This document shows positions 13,088 through 13,695 of a DNA stretch of 13,695 nucleotides, piece by piece. Position numbers and translations under genes: made by a program. Positions within the stretch are counted from its first letter, which is position 1, and the number at the start of each line of letters is the position of its first letter. Source of the DNA: Candidatus Bathyarchaeota archaeon (GTDB taxonomy: Archaea; Thermoproteota; Bathyarchaeia; 40CM-2-53-6); NCBI GenBank assembly GCA_005882955.1, contig VBBB01000156.1:1-13695 (forward strand), read 5' to 3'. The notes below the pieces were generated by a model. That model searched no databases, had not been told where the DNA came from, and saw only the letters and a list, made by a program, of their open reading frames with translations.

Positions 13088-13628
13088 GGCGTTGCTCTAC
13101 ATGAAGAGTGAAGATTTTTGTCGCGTTGTTGGTAACATTGTTTCCTTGGAGGAGAATTATGGCGCTTGCATTAGACTGGGGATGGGGGAATTCTTGAGCC
13201 ATAAGATTCTGGGCTAGCGCAGACTGAGAGGAACTGGATTGTCCGCCGCTAGTGCTTGAAGTAGTGACTTGAGAGAGTTGTTGAGATAAAGGAAAACTCG
13301 CAGCAAATAGCAGAATCCAAAAGACGATTATCAGCTTGTATCTTCTTCCTACGAAGGAGCCGATTCTCGCGAACGTTGGGACACGGGGTCCCGGTGATTT
13401 CGGGATTCCAAGTCTCTTGGAGACTACGTACCCTGCACCCCCTGCGACGAAAAGGAGGCCGATCGCGGCTAAGATTATTGTGCCAAGATTATCTGAGACG
13501 TATTGGCGGAGATACGGGTTGTTCTGGTAATCAAGGAGCAGAGCAGCGAACTCGGCGAGAGATAATATGAGGACAAGTACGAAGATTCCAACCAATCGGG
13601 CCTGGGAAGAACTGGTCCTGCTCGTCAT
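12951..13628 (-). CDS. MMPL/RND-family exporter, N-terminal part (frameshifted)
   Basis: 225 codons from ATG 13628. It carries two extra TM helices (about 12-32 and 48-69), then the family's first canonical helix RRYKLIIVFWILLFAASF (95-112) and a Ser/Gly/Gln-rich start of the first extracytoplasmic domain, with a likely helix FTLHVEQRLEAPGVLNSLENV. Similarity is lost after this: the next residues (TTSPHWRLFAKGLQLYCG) are out of frame, whereas the neighbouring frame gives LALIGDYLQKGYNFTAAQ. One extra base, or a +1 shift, between about 13030 and 13055 joins them. The upstream sequence GAGTATAG / CTTTTTGAG (13643-13657) could hold the TATA element. Confidence 0.83.
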   Translation of the reverse strand: MTSRTSSSQARLVGIFVLVLILSLAEFAALLLDYQNNPYLRQYVSDNLGTIILAAIGLLFVAGGAGYVVSKRLGIPKSPGPRVPTFARIGSFVGRRYKLIIVFWILLFAASFPLSQQLSQVTTSSTSGGQSSSSQSALAQNLMAQEFPHPQSNASAIILLQGNNVTNNATKIFTLHVEQRLEAPGVLNSLENVTTSPHWRLFAKGLQLYCGAINCQPDPLGGYPF

Positions 13629-13695
13629 GGGCCCACGAGACTATACTCAAAAAGAGTGCAACGTGAATGGGAAGTCAAGAGAGGATAGCTGGGTC

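Noticed and set aside
1..13695. CRISPR array, insertion sequence or prophage
   Set aside because: No spaced direct repeats, transposase, integrase or phage structural gene was found on either strand.

Overview
The window reads as a piece of an archaeal chromosome of mid GC content, most likely from the TACK/Thermoproteota side (for example a soil or sediment Bathyarchaeia- or Nitrososphaeria-like lineage; the rank is inference). The clues are a tRNA with bulge-helix-bulge (BHB) introns, an archaeal tRNA-splicing endonuclease subunit, an archaeal MtnA, an F420/flavin PPOX-fold protein, stand-alone tandem RAM domains, TTG and GTG starts, and TATA boxes about 24-40 nt before the start codon, so that many transcripts would be leaderless or nearly so.

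Layout. Positions 1-362 (-): the beginning of an exported protein that runs off the left edge. 403-790: a weak 117-codon ORF. 834-1232 (+): PPOX-family protein, convergent with 1354-1869 (-), a tandem-RAM Lrp/AsnC-like protein, with a hairpin between them. 1997-2890 (+): an EXORDIUM/phosphate-induced-like protein broken by one in-frame TAG. 2938-3932 (-): an AlkA-type DNA glycosylase with an overlapping small downstream ORF. 3938-4372 (+): dUTPase/dCTP-deaminase-family protein. 4436-5175 (+): HTH-phosphoribosyltransferase split by a -1 frameshift. 5228-6265 (-): MtnA, divergent from 6344-8230 (+), a catalytically degenerate EndA subunit followed by HisRS. 8531-8965 (-) and 9114-9368 (+): small conserved-looking proteins. 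9424-9547 (+): tRNA-Arg(CCT) with two introns. 9580-13628 (-): a 4-TM protein, a 6-TM protein and an MMPL/RND exporter split by a frameshift.

Gene logic. The most coherent theme is tRNA maturation. A structural, non-catalytic EndA subunit lies next to HisRS, and 2.5 kb away is a tRNA whose two introns, one of them at a non-canonical site (43/44), would require the broad-specificity heterotetrameric endonuclease. The two BHB folds are mutually exclusive, which suggests an order of splicing. Other themes are nucleotide and DNA housekeeping (dUTPase-like, AlkA, PRTase, MtnA) and a membrane-export block at the right.

Caution. Three genes carry single lesions (one amber codon, two 1-base frameshifts) and the tRNA has C instead of the near-universal U33. 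Each could be biology, but together they may reflect sequence error in a single-clone or metagenomic assembly.
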